NCBI GenBank assembly: GCA_937976325.1
Contig: CALJSD010000182.1
Span: 1 to 15,163 of the forward strand
Length of the DNA stretch: 15,163 nucleotides
Reading direction: 5' to 3'
From: an uncultured Carnobacterium sp.
GTDB taxonomy: Bacteria > Bacillota > Bacilli > Lactobacillales > Aerococcaceae
A program made the translations under genes and the position numbers. Positions within the stretch are counted from its first letter, which is position 1. Each line of letters begins with the position of its first letter. Under the pieces are notes generated by a model that was not told the DNA's origin, made no database searches, and worked only from the letters and a program-made list of their open reading frames with translations. This document shows, piece by piece, positions 7,177-14,191 of this stretch.

Positions 7177-9578
7177 ACATTTACTTTTCTTCCTTTACTT
7201 CCATCAGCAGGTCCAACATAACCACGCGCTTCTAATTCATCAATCATTCGCGCTGCACGGTTGAATCCGATACGGAATCGTCTTTGTAAATAAGATGTAC
7301 TAATCGTTTCTTGTTCTTTTAATAGTTCGATGACTTCGTAAAATAGTTCGTCTTCTGGTTCACTTCCACCAGCAGAAGCGGTATTTTCTGAAGGCATCAT
7401 CGCTTCATCATACTCTACTTCTTGCTGATTCTTCACGAAATCAACGATACGTTCGACTTCTTCATCTGTTAAGAATGCGCCTTGTACACGAATTGGTTTA
7501 TTTTCACCCATTGGCATATATAACATATCCCCGCGTCCAAGAAGTTTCTCAGCACCATTGGCATCGATAATCGTACGAGAGTCTGTACCACTTGATACCG
7601 CAAAGGCGATACGAGAAGGAACGTTGGCTTTAATAATCCCTGTAATAACGTCAACAGATGGACGTTGTGTTGCTAGAATCATATGAATTCCGGCAGCACG
7701 CGCCATTTGCGCAAGACGAATAATCGCATCTTCCACTTCATTACTTGCCACCATCATTAAGTCCGCAAGTTCGTCTACGATTACGACGATATAAGGAAGT
7801 GTTGGGTTATTTTCGCCCGTTTCACGGTTATATTGTTCGACATGAGCGTTATATCCATCGATGTTACGCATTCCCATTGAAGCGAATAATTCGTAACGTT
7901 TTTCCATCTCAGCAACAACCTTTTGTAAGGCTTGAGCTGCTTTACGAGGGTTCGTTACAACCGGAGTTAATAGATGCGGAATGCCATTATACACATTCAA
8001 CTCTACCATCTTCGGATCAATCATCATTAATTTCACTTCATGTGGTTTTGTCTTCATTAAAATACTTGTGATAATGCCGTTAATACATACGGATTTACCA
8101 GAACCGGTTGAACCGGCAATTAACATATGTGGCATTTTCGTAATATCGCAAAGACGAACATTACCAGAGATATCTCTTCCTAATGGTACGTCTAAAGGTT
8201 TTGGAGATTGAAGAGCCGATTGAATCACATCGCTAAACGACACAAAACTTGTTTGGCTATTTGGAACTTCAATCCCTACATAAGGTTTTCCTGGAATTGG
8301 AGCTTCGATACGAATATCTTTGGCCGCAAGTGCTAGAGCAATATCATCACTCAAGTTCACAATCTTACTTACCTTCACACCAATCGCTGGTTGAATTTCG
8401 TATTTTGTAACAGCTGGCCCCATCATTGGGTTTGGCATTACTTTAGCATCCACCCCAAAACTTGCAAACGTACGCTCTAAAATATGCATATTTCGTTCCA
8501 CAATCGTACGTTCATTCGATTGGTCTGAATGTTGTACGGGATTTAATAAGGTTACTGGAGGCAATTGATAATCTTCGTCATCTTGTTCCCCACTCATTGA
8601 AAGTTCCCCGATGTCTTCCCCATCATCTTCAAATTCTGGCTCTTCTGGTTTTTGAACTGAAACAGGTGCTTCTGGTTGCGGTGGCATCACTGGTGCCACT
8701 GGAGCAGGTGCTACTGGTTCCACAGGTGGAATCGGTTCAATAGGTTCTACCATTGGAGACGTTGCATATTCGTCCTCTGTTAATGTTTCATCTTCATATT
8801 CATCAAAGAACACATCTTTCATTCGGTCTAATAACGAATGCGGTTTTCTTGGTTCTTTTGTTTTTTCAGGTGTTTCTGTTTGTACTGGAGCAGGAGCCGG
8901 TGCTATAGGTGTTGCCACAACTTTTTCCTCAGCTTCTTGTTCTTCTTCCAAACGGCGTGCTTCGCGTTCGGCTTTACGCTCGGCTAACTTTTCAGAAGCA
9001 TTCGCTGTTTGCGTACGTACAAAATCCATCACGTCGCTTAAATGCACATTGAAGATTAAGAGTCCGCTACATACTAATAATAGGAATACGATTAAATAAG
9101 TTCCCCATTGTGAAACAAGGAAATACGTACAAGAGTAAAGAAGTGTTCCTAATACCCCACCACCGAGTCGTTGAGAAACGGTATTAGACGTAAAGTCCAC
9201 CATGAAACGATTCATCATTTCTTGGAAAACAGGTGAACCTGAACTAGTAAAGCTACTATAAGTCATCACAGACACGAATAAGAGAAGTGCCACGCTTGAT
9301 GAAATGGCTGCAGCAGTCCATCTCCATATAATCTTAGGCATACGTCCGCGGAATAACATCCCGAACCCTGCAAGAACTCCGCACACTCCACCAAAGGCAT
9401 ATAAATCCCCGATAAAGAAACGAATCAGGTTAGCAAAGAATTTTCCTAAGAATCCTAACTGAAAAGTTGCTAATAAACTATAGACAATAATAAATACGGC
9501 TACAGCTTCAATCGATAAAAACGGATTGGTATTCTTTGTATTTTTTCTTTGTGTTTTTTTCTTCGTTTGTTTAGCCAC
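7125..9578 (-). CDS. ftsK: DNA translocase FtsK/SpoIIIE
   Basis: Septal, membrane-anchored, ATP-driven DNA pump that clears chromosome termini during division. Its 817 residues divide into four transmembrane helices within residues 20-185; a charged, coiled-coil-like stretch around 190-220; an acidic Pro/Ala linker with repeated PxxPVxPVAP-like units up to about 350; and the RecA-like motor, with Walker A AGSTGSGKS near 488-496 and Walker B IVVIVDELADLMM near 594-606. The C-terminal gamma winged helix (about 736-805, ending GRKVNV) reads polar DNA motifs. The start is GTG at 9578 with AAGGAG upstream, overlapping the DUF1033 stop by 8 bp. Length and domain order are normal for a Firmicutes FtsK. 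Confidence 0.96.
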   Translation of the reverse strand: MAKQTKKKTQRKNTKNTNPFLSIEAVAVFIIVYSLLATFQLGFLGKFFANLIRFFIGDLYAFGGVCGVLAGFGMLFRGRMPKIIWRWTAAAISSSVALLLFVSVMTYSSFTSSGSPVFQEMMNRFMVDFTSNTVSQRLGGGVLGTLLYSCTYFLVSQWGTYLIVFLLLVCSGLLIFNVHLSDVMDFVRTQTANASEKLAERKAEREARRLEEEQEAEEKVVATPIAPAPAPVQTETPEKTKEPRKPHSLLDRMKDVFFDEYEDETLTEDEYATSPMVEPIEPIPPVEPVAPAPVAPVMPPQPEAPVSVQKPEEPEFEDDGEDIGELSMSGEQDDEDYQLPPVTLLNPVQHSDQSNERTIVERNMHILERTFASFGVDAKVMPNPMMGPAVTKYEIQPAIGVKVSKIVNLSDDIALALAAKDIRIEAPIPGKPYVGIEVPNSQTSFVSFSDVIQSALQSPKPLDVPLGRDISGNVRLCDITKMPHMLIAGSTGSGKSVCINGIITSILMKTKPHEVKLMMIDPKMVELNVYNGIPHLLTPVVTNPRKAAQALQKVVAEMEKRYELFASMGMRNIDGYNAHVEQYNRETGENNPTLPYIVVIVDELADLMMVASNEVEDAIIRLAQMARAAGIHMILATQRPSVDVITGIIKANVPSRIAFAVSSGTDSRTIIDANGAEKLLGRGDMLYMPMGENKPIRVQGAFLTDEEVERIVDFVKNQQEVEYDEAMMPSENTASAGGSEPEDELFYEVIELLKEQETISTSYLQRRFRIGFNRAARMIDELEARGYVGPADGSKGRKVNVHVFNENDASEPGETNA

Positions 9579-9885
9579 GTTCTTCTCCTTTCTCCTCTAC
9601 TAATTGATTATTTTCATCGACTAAAATCAGCCCATGGAAAATTTGAACATCACATTCACACGCCACACAATAATCTTGTTCTTTCTCATCCCAAAAGGCA
9701 ATGGCGCTTGTTCCTTTTGATCGTTTTTCTGGAAAGTTAGAAGCAAGTCTTGCTTCATGCTGTTGGAAACTGTTTTTTGCTTCTTCTAAAGAAGAAAATT
9801 CTTCAGTCGAAACAATCATTTTTTCCCAGTCATCGAAAAACCACCACGGTTCATCTTGACCTGCTGTCTCAATTACTTTAAACAT
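9571..9885 (-). CDS. DUF1033 family protein
   Basis: Cytoplasmic protein of 104 residues with no signal or membrane segment. The N-terminal EPWWFFDDWEKMI and the central AIAFWDEKEQDYCVACECDVQ match what I remember of DUF1033, a small family of unknown function common in Lactobacillales. The ATG at 9885 has AGGTG upstream and an extended -10 promoter candidate in front. Its last eight bases overlap the ftsK start, so the two are co-transcribed and probably translationally coupled. In streptococci I recall a DUF1033 gene near the comG competence operon, so linkage to ftsK may be lineage-specific. The Cys-x-x-Cys-x-Cys cluster could be structural or bind metal; this is speculation. Confidence 0.85.
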   Translation of the reverse strand: MFKVIETAGQDEPWWFFDDWEKMIVSTEEFSSLEEAKNSFQQHEARLASNFPEKRSKGTSAIAFWDEKEQDYCVACECDVQIFHGLILVDENNQLVEEKGEERG

Positions 9886-9903
9886 GTTTTCACCTCGTTT
9901 ATT

Positions 9904-9933
9904 AGTATACCAAATTTTGCGAAATCATGGTAA
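9904..9933 (-). promoter_or_regulatory. Promoter candidate for DUF1033-ftsK
   Basis: Minus-strand TGGTATACT is an extended -10 (TATACT at 9904-9909), with TTACCA as a weak -35 eighteen bases upstream (9928-9933). It lies about 20 bp before the DUF1033 start in the divergent gap shared with the acylphosphatase gene, whose own promoter I could not identify with confidence. Confidence 0.6.
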
Positions 9934-9983
9934 TCTTGTTTCATAGAGATGACAAAATAATTCTATTTTTTGGAGGTCTTTCT

Positions 9984-10256
9984 ATGATTACAAGACAAAT
10001 TCGTGTTTGGGGACATGTTCAAGGCGTCGGATTCCGCTTTTTCACGCAGCAACTCGCGATTCAACTGGATATTTGTGGCACGGTTCAAAATAAAATGGAT
10101 GGCTCAGTTTTTGTCGTTGCACAAGGCGAAGAAAAAGCCGTTACTCGTTTTATCGAAAGAGTCAAAGCTTCCGTATCCCCATATGGTCGCGTTGATCGCT
10201 ATGAAGAAAGTGAAGTCCATGACGCACCGCTATACACAAAGTTTCAAATTATATAA
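9984..10256 (+). CDS. acyP: Acylphosphatase
   Basis: Small cytoplasmic enzyme hydrolysing carboxyl-phosphate bonds such as acetyl phosphate or 1,3-bisphosphoglycerate. The 90-residue length is typical. The phosphate-binding loop GHVQGVGFRFF (residues about 10-20) contains the catalytic arginine, and VQNKMDGSVFVVAQG supplies the catalytic asparagine. I chose the ATG at 9984 because GGAGG stands at 9972-9976, seven bases upstream; an earlier in-frame start at 9927 lacks a ribosome binding site and would add 19 residues unlike the family. It lies just upstream of yidC on the same strand, an arrangement I recall from many Lactobacillales, though yidC also appears to have its own promoter. Confidence 0.93.
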   Translation: MITRQIRVWGHVQGVGFRFFTQQLAIQLDICGTVQNKMDGSVFVVAQGEEKAVTRFIERVKASVSPYGRVDRYEESEVHDAPLYTKFQII

Positions 10257-10262
10257 AGAACG

Positions 10263-10291
10263 TTGCTATTTCAACGAAACACGTGTACAAT
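10263..10291 (+). promoter_or_regulatory. Promoter for yidC
   Basis: TTGCTA (10263-10268) and TACAAT (10286-10291) are 17 bp apart and lie 33 bp before the yidC ATG. The pair is close to the sigma-A consensus and starts just 6 bp after the acylphosphatase stop codon. Confidence 0.7.
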
Positions 10292-10324
10292 AAATCATGT
10301 TATTAAATGAAAAGGAAAGTGATT

Positions 10325-11254
10325 ATGAAACTAAATAAAAAAGCTCAACTGCTATTAGTTGCAACAGTTCTTCCCCTACTACTTGCGGGATGTACCGTTC
10401 AATATAATGCAGATCATGAACCAGTTGGTTGGCTCTATAACTATTTAGTAGTTCCAACACAATGGTTATTAAACCAAATTGCTTCCGTATTTAACGGAAA
10501 CTACGCGATTGCGATTGTTATCGTATCAGTACTTGTTCGTGTCATTTTGATGCCAACACAATTCCATCAAATGAAAGCAATGCTTGTCCAACAAGAAAAA
10601 ATGGCAGTATTAAAACCTTATATTGCTGAGATTACTGCTCGTGCAGAACAAGCATCAACTCCTGAAGAAAAACTTGCCATTCAACAAGAACAAATGGAGT
10701 TATACAAATTAAACAATGTCTCATTAATGGGCGGTCTTGGTTCAGGATGTTTACCAATCTTGATCACATTACCAATCTGGAGTGGATTGTATAACGCGAT
10801 TCTTTTATCAAACGAAATTTCAAGCAGTGATTTCATGGGAATCAACCTTGGAGCACAATTCTTACCAATTGCCCTTGCGACAATGGTAGCTTACTACGTT
10901 CAATCAGTAGTCAGCCAAATGGGAATGGACGAAGAAACGAAAAAACAAAGTCGTTCAATGAACTACGTACTTCCAGTAATGATGTTCTTGATGACATTCC
11001 AATCACCTGCTGGGGTTGGTATTTACTTCTTCATCTCTGCCCTTATCCAAATTTTACAATCATGGATTCAAAACACTTACATTCGTCCAAAAATTAAAGC
11101 TCAAATCGACGAAGAATTAAACCATGACAATATCGTGTTACCACAACGTACAACACCACGTAAAACAGCTCAAAAAGCAACACAACAAGAAACGTTCGCA
11201 CAACGTCAAAACAAAACTGGTGGCCGTAACGCTGGTAAACAAAACCGTAGATAA
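10325..11254 (+). CDS. yidC: Membrane protein insertase YidC2/OxaA lipoprotein
   Basis: Inserts and folds membrane proteins, alone or with SecYEG. From the ATG at 10325 (AAGGAAAG upstream) it has 309 residues; an in-frame ATG at 10307 is disfavoured because it overlaps the ribosome binding site. The signal peptide ends LLLAGC, so Cys23 is lipidated. Five transmembrane helices follow. The first after the signal contains the conserved groove arginine in VLVRVILMPTQF (near residue 71), then a cytoplasmic charged hairpin (about 85-128). The last 60 residues form a very basic tail rich in Arg, Lys and Gln. Such a long basic C-terminus distinguishes YidC2 and is known to contact the ribosome. A strong terminator ends the transcript. 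Confidence 0.95.
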   Translation: MKLNKKAQLLLVATVLPLLLAGCTVQYNADHEPVGWLYNYLVVPTQWLLNQIASVFNGNYAIAIVIVSVLVRVILMPTQFHQMKAMLVQQEKMAVLKPYIAEITARAEQASTPEEKLAIQQEQMELYKLNNVSLMGGLGSGCLPILITLPIWSGLYNAILLSNEISSSDFMGINLGAQFLPIALATMVAYYVQSVVSQMGMDEETKKQSRSMNYVLPVMMFLMTFQSPAGVGIYFFISALIQILQSWIQNTYIRPKIKAQIDEELNHDNIVLPQRTTPRKTAQKATQQETFAQRQNKTGGRNAGKQNRR

Positions 11255-11260
11255 TAACAC

Positions 11261-11297
11261 AAAATACCTTTGAGAATTTCTCAAAGGTATTTTTTTG
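11261..11297 (+). terminator. Strong intrinsic terminator of yidC
   Basis: AAAATACCTTTGAGA pairs with TCTCAAAGGTATTTT around a three-base apex, giving a stem of up to 15 bp followed by a T run. It starts 6 bp after the yidC stop. The A tract on the other side could make it work weakly in reverse as well. Confidence 0.93.
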
Positions 11298-11306
11298 TTG
11301 CAAAGT

Positions 11307-11449
11307 GTATCATGCATGATACGTATCACAGATGATACACTTTTTGTTTTCGAATGATTTTGTATCAAAAATGATACGTATCACTTTTGATACAACTGAA
11401 CTTTCCCAACTTAGGGTGTAACAATTATGTTACGTAACAAAAATGTTAC
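11307..11449. repeat. Array of six 16-bp dyads in three 32-bp blocks between convergent genes
   Basis: Three blocks (11307-11338, 11362-11393, 11418-11449) start 55 and 56 bp apart. Each consists of two abutting 16-bp palindromes. In blocks 1 and 2 the unit is GTATCA-N4-TGATAC, with every half-site perfect; in block 3 it is GTAACA-N4-TGTTAC, again perfect. The N4 cores are TGCA, CAGA, AAAA, CTTT, ATTA and AAAA. Each block is therefore also a larger near-palindrome centred on TGATAC|GTATCA or TGTTAC|GTAACA. In block 1 the symmetry extends outward to AAAGTGTATCA and its complement. The 23- and 24-bp spacers are unrelated in sequence. No ORF or promoter is convincing here, and terminators flank the array on both sides. 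Possible roles include a protein-binding array, a BIME-like topological element, or cruciform-forming DNA. The role is unknown. Confidence 0.9.
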
Positions 11450-11455
11450 ACTTGC

Positions 11456-11491
11456 AAAAAGAAAAGAGATAAGAAGAAATCTTATCTCTTT
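11456..11491 (-). terminator. Intrinsic terminator of the LacI/SBP regulator gene
   Basis: On the minus strand AAAGAGATAAG (overlapping the stop codon) pairs with CTTATCTCTTT across a seven-base loop, an 11-bp stem followed by TC and five T residues. Together with the yidC terminator it brackets the dyad array. Confidence 0.85.
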
Positions 11492-13529
11492 AATCGTTAT
11501 AAACATCGTGTAATACTCTTTCACCCAGTTCAATTTGATACGACAAACTGAATTTTTGGTTATTCCAAACTTGTCTTTTCCCTAATTGAATAGATTTTTC
11601 TAAATGCGTTAACCAAGGATGCATTTCCATTAATTCTTGATTGTTTAGAACCTCTTTACTAAGAATCATACCTCCAAGCGCTACGATTAGTTTAGAAATC
11701 TCGTCACTATACAACCATTCTAAAAATAATAGAGCTTGGTCTTTCATCTTACTTTCTTTTACAATCCCTACTGTTCCTCCACCAATCAGTGGTTGTTTCC
11801 CTGGAATACGAGCAACACCAAAATCAATATCATTTTGCAACTGCCCAGCAAGCACCGTTGAATAGTTAGAAAAGACAGTCATCATGGCTGTTTTCCCTTC
11901 AGCAAATTCCTGAACAATATCTCCCCACCATTTATCTTTGTTCTGATCACTGGTTTTTAAACTAGCCTTATATTGTTCTAAAGCCGTTTGATAAGGATTA
12001 TCAACTTGATTTAACACTTGCTCACGGTATCTTGGTAAGAAATCACAAGAAGTAACGAGCGGAGTTTTCATCGCAATACTATGACCATATTCTGTTTGAG
12101 ATGCCTTATTTTTATTCTTTGTAAAAAATTGGCAAATCAAGTCAAATTCTTCATAACTTTGTGGTACAACTAATTCTTTTCTAAATCGCTCATAAAATTC
12201 TCGTTGAACTAATTTATTTAAAAATAAATCCTTACGATAATAAAGTAATTGAACGGAAACGTCTAAAGGAACACCATACCATTTTTTATTAGAATACATA
12301 AACTCGCTTAGTAATTTCTCATCAAACTGATTAAGAAGTTTCTTGCTACCTTCTACATCCTCTAAAGGAACAAAAAGATCCTCCGCCACTTCAGGTAACA
12401 CCGCCATATCCAGACGGATTAAATCATACCCTTTTTTAAATGCACTATTTTTAATTTTCGTAACATCGTACTCTGATGATTCCAATTCATCTATCTCAAT
12501 ACGAATATTTGTCTCATGTTCAAAAATACCTGATAAGAATTTCAACACACGAGTGGTTGGAGAACTAATCGTTAGCAATCGTATCTTTTGAGGATTGGCA
12601 TATTTCGTATAAACATTTTTAGCTCTAAACCCTTCCGGTGTCATCAGAATACGACCCATTTCTCCAGTTTTAATTAAATCGATGACCTTTTTAGCACACA
12701 ACTTATAATCTAACTCAAAAATATTTTTCTTTGCACGAATAAGTTGAAAACTATCTAGAGCATATATATTCTCTAATCGACCTCTTCCTAACCAAGACTG
12801 AATTTCTTGAATATTTCTAAGAATCTCTCTATCGATTGCAAAAATGGCACTAAATTCTTCAAGACCTACATATTGTTCAAACAATCGAATTAAATCTTGC
12901 CTATTTTTTATCGAAAATCTCTCGATTGAAAGATGACCAGAAATCTCATTTAAAATATCTTCAGATAAGGATTTTCCATTCTCGAATTTATAATCGATTA
13001 ACAGTAATTTTTGATTGCCTTTATTCAATCGTTTTATTAACTCTTTTGCTAAAAGAGTATAATCAAAAGAGATAACACCATATTTGTTTGCATCCTCCAA
13101 AACATCAACAAAATGGATTTTAGTGTCTTTTTGAAACACTGTTAATACATCTTCTTTTGGAACATACCCAACAAATACTGCTACAGAAGGTTTTAACAAA
13201 CTCTCCTTTTCCACGATACTGCGTAAGTTTTTTTCTTTAAAATAGAAAACTTCAACGTCAATACTCTCTTTTTCAGCCTGCTGTAATAAGCTCTCATAGA
13301 ACACAGAATAATGTTCTTTTAAAACAAAGGGAATAAAAACAACCACTTTATTCGAGAAGCCTTTTCTCAACAGTTGAGCCTGAGGATTAATCGTATAACC
13401 TAATTCTTTCGCAGCCTTTAGGACTTTAGAAATCTTTTCTGAACTGACATTACCTCTCTGGTTTAAAACATTAGAGGCTGTTCCGTGAGAAACACCTGCT
13501 AATTTAGCAATGTCCTTAATTGTCGCCAA
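11490..13529 (-). CDS. Fusion transcription regulator: LacI DNA-binding and sensor domains plus solute-binding-protein domain
   Basis: Predicted cytoplasmic regulator of 679 residues, twice the usual LacI length. Residues 1-50 are a classical LacI helix-turn-helix and hinge (ATIKDIAKLAGVSHGTASNV). Residues about 58-300 resemble a type 1 periplasmic-binding fold (starting NKVVVFIPF). From about residue 312 to the end it looks like a family 1 extracellular solute-binding protein (MalE/AfuA-like), with KKWYGVPLDVSVQLLYYRKDLF, an FAEGKTAMMTVFSNYS segment and FLEWLYSDEISK. There is no signal peptide or membrane helix, so the SBP domain should sense a cytoplasmic ligand. The TTG start has GGGAGG upstream and overlaps the HAD gene by 31 bp. 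Being co-transcribed with a permease and a phosphatase, it probably regulates that cassette. I know of no characterised member. Confidence 0.88.
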   Translation of the reverse strand: MATIKDIAKLAGVSHGTASNVLNQRGNVSSEKISKVLKAAKELGYTINPQAQLLRKGFSNKVVVFIPFVLKEHYSVFYESLLQQAEKESIDVEVFYFKEKNLRSIVEKESLLKPSVAVFVGYVPKEDVLTVFQKDTKIHFVDVLEDANKYGVISFDYTLLAKELIKRLNKGNQKLLLIDYKFENGKSLSEDILNEISGHLSIERFSIKNRQDLIRLFEQYVGLEEFSAIFAIDREILRNIQEIQSWLGRGRLENIYALDSFQLIRAKKNIFELDYKLCAKKVIDLIKTGEMGRILMTPEGFRAKNVYTKYANPQKIRLLTISSPTTRVLKFLSGIFEHETNIRIEIDELESSEYDVTKIKNSAFKKGYDLIRLDMAVLPEVAEDLFVPLEDVEGSKKLLNQFDEKLLSEFMYSNKKWYGVPLDVSVQLLYYRKDLFLNKLVQREFYERFRKELVVPQSYEEFDLICQFFTKNKNKASQTEYGHSIAMKTPLVTSCDFLPRYREQVLNQVDNPYQTALEQYKASLKTSDQNKDKWWGDIVQEFAEGKTAMMTVFSNYSTVLAGQLQNDIDFGVARIPGKQPLIGGGTVGIVKESKMKDQALLFLEWLYSDEISKLIVALGGMILSKEVLNNQELMEMHPWLTHLEKSIQLGKRQVWNNQKFSLSYQIELGERVLHDVYND

Positions 13530-14137
13530 TTCATTTCCTCCCTTAACTTATCTAAGTAAGTTAATAATTCACTTTCATTTTCTACAACAAATCCATTAAT
13601 TCCGCAACGCGCTGCTCCCCAAATATTTTTTGGCAAATCATCAAAAAACATTGTATCGTGAGGATCCAGATTGTAGCGTTCAAGAAGTATGTTATAGATT
13701 TTTTCATCTGGTTTCAATACTTTTTCTTCACAAGAAAGCACCATGCCTTTTGCAACGGAGGTCGCTGGCAAATATCCTTCTTTTACCAAATCATAAAAAG
13801 TAAAAGCCGTATTTGATAAAATGTAAATACTATAACCGCTTTTTGAAAGCTCAATTATTCTATCTTGAACTTTAGTAAAGACATCCACGTATTTATACCA
13901 ATATCTTAAAAGCTGAGTAATTTCATTTCTATACTTTTCACCTAATTTACCAGTGATTATCTCTATCACTTCTTCCCTAGTCTTCACACCCTCATCGGTT
14001 TCCACCCATAAGCCAGTCTCAAAAACTTCTTTTCTTAACAAGTCTTGTAAATGTATATCATCAGTAATAGCCTTTAAAATTTTCTCACTATTCCATTCGA
14101 TTAGAACATTCCCCATGTCAAACACTAGATTTTTCAA
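13499..14137 (-). CDS. HAD superfamily phosphatase, YihX-like
   Basis: Cytoplasmic HAD hydrolase of 212 residues. Motif I is FDMGNVLIEWN, with nucleophile Asp7 and the DxGN variant seen in the YihX subgroup. A helical cap follows (about 20-95). Motif II is YILSNTA, motif III lysine lies in KVLKPDEKIY, and motif IV is MFFDDLPKN. Only the second Asp of classical DxD is absent. YihX-type members dephosphorylate sugar phosphates such as glucose 1-phosphate. I place the start at the TTG at 14137 because GGAGGAG lies five bases upstream; an upstream in-frame ATG at 14164 lies inside a terminator hairpin and would translate the ribosome binding site. It lies between a transporter permease and a LacI/SBP regulator, so it may process the imported compound. 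This is inference. Confidence 0.88.
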   Translation of the reverse strand: MKNLVFDMGNVLIEWNSEKILKAITDDIHLQDLLRKEVFETGLWVETDEGVKTREEVIEIITGKLGEKYRNEITQLLRYWYKYVDVFTKVQDRIIELSKSGYSIYILSNTAFTFYDLVKEGYLPATSVAKGMVLSCEEKVLKPDEKIYNILLERYNLDPHDTMFFDDLPKNIWGAARCGINGFVVENESELLTYLDKLREEMNWRQLRTLLN

Positions 14138-14152
14138 AATATCTCCTCCAAT

Positions 14153-14186
14153 AAAAAAAGGCAATGAGGTAAATTCACTGCCTTTT
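14153..14186 (-). terminator. Intrinsic terminator between permease and HAD genes
   Basis: On the minus strand AAAAGGCAGTGA pairs with TCATTGCCTTTT (one G-T pair) around a seven-base loop and continues into further T residues. It ends six bases before the HAD ribosome binding site, so HAD-lacI expression must depend on read-through, anti-termination or an unseen promoter. Confidence 0.85.
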
Positions 14187-14191
14187 GAATG

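Noticed and set aside
9927..9983. Longer acylphosphatase starting at 9927
   Set aside because: No ribosome binding site is present and acylphosphatases are about 90 residues. The internal ATG at 9984 has GGAGG at the right distance.
11094..11368. Minus-strand open frames covering the yidC end and the dyad array
   Set aside because: They are antisense to the basic YidC tail and run through its terminator. Composition is rich in Cys, Phe and Val, as expected of a shadow of an Arg/Gln/Lys-rich tail, and there are no initiation signals.
11307..11449. Dyad array considered as a CRISPR array
   Set aside because: The blocks are internally palindromic, only three, and one differs systematically. 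The spacers are 23-24 bp, shorter than the 32-bp repeats, and no leader or cas gene is adjacent.
14138..14164. ATG start at 14164 for the HAD protein
   Set aside because: It lies in the terminator stem, has no ribosome binding site and would translate the GGAGGAG that serves the TTG at 14137. The HAD motif I normally sits within about ten residues of the N-terminus.
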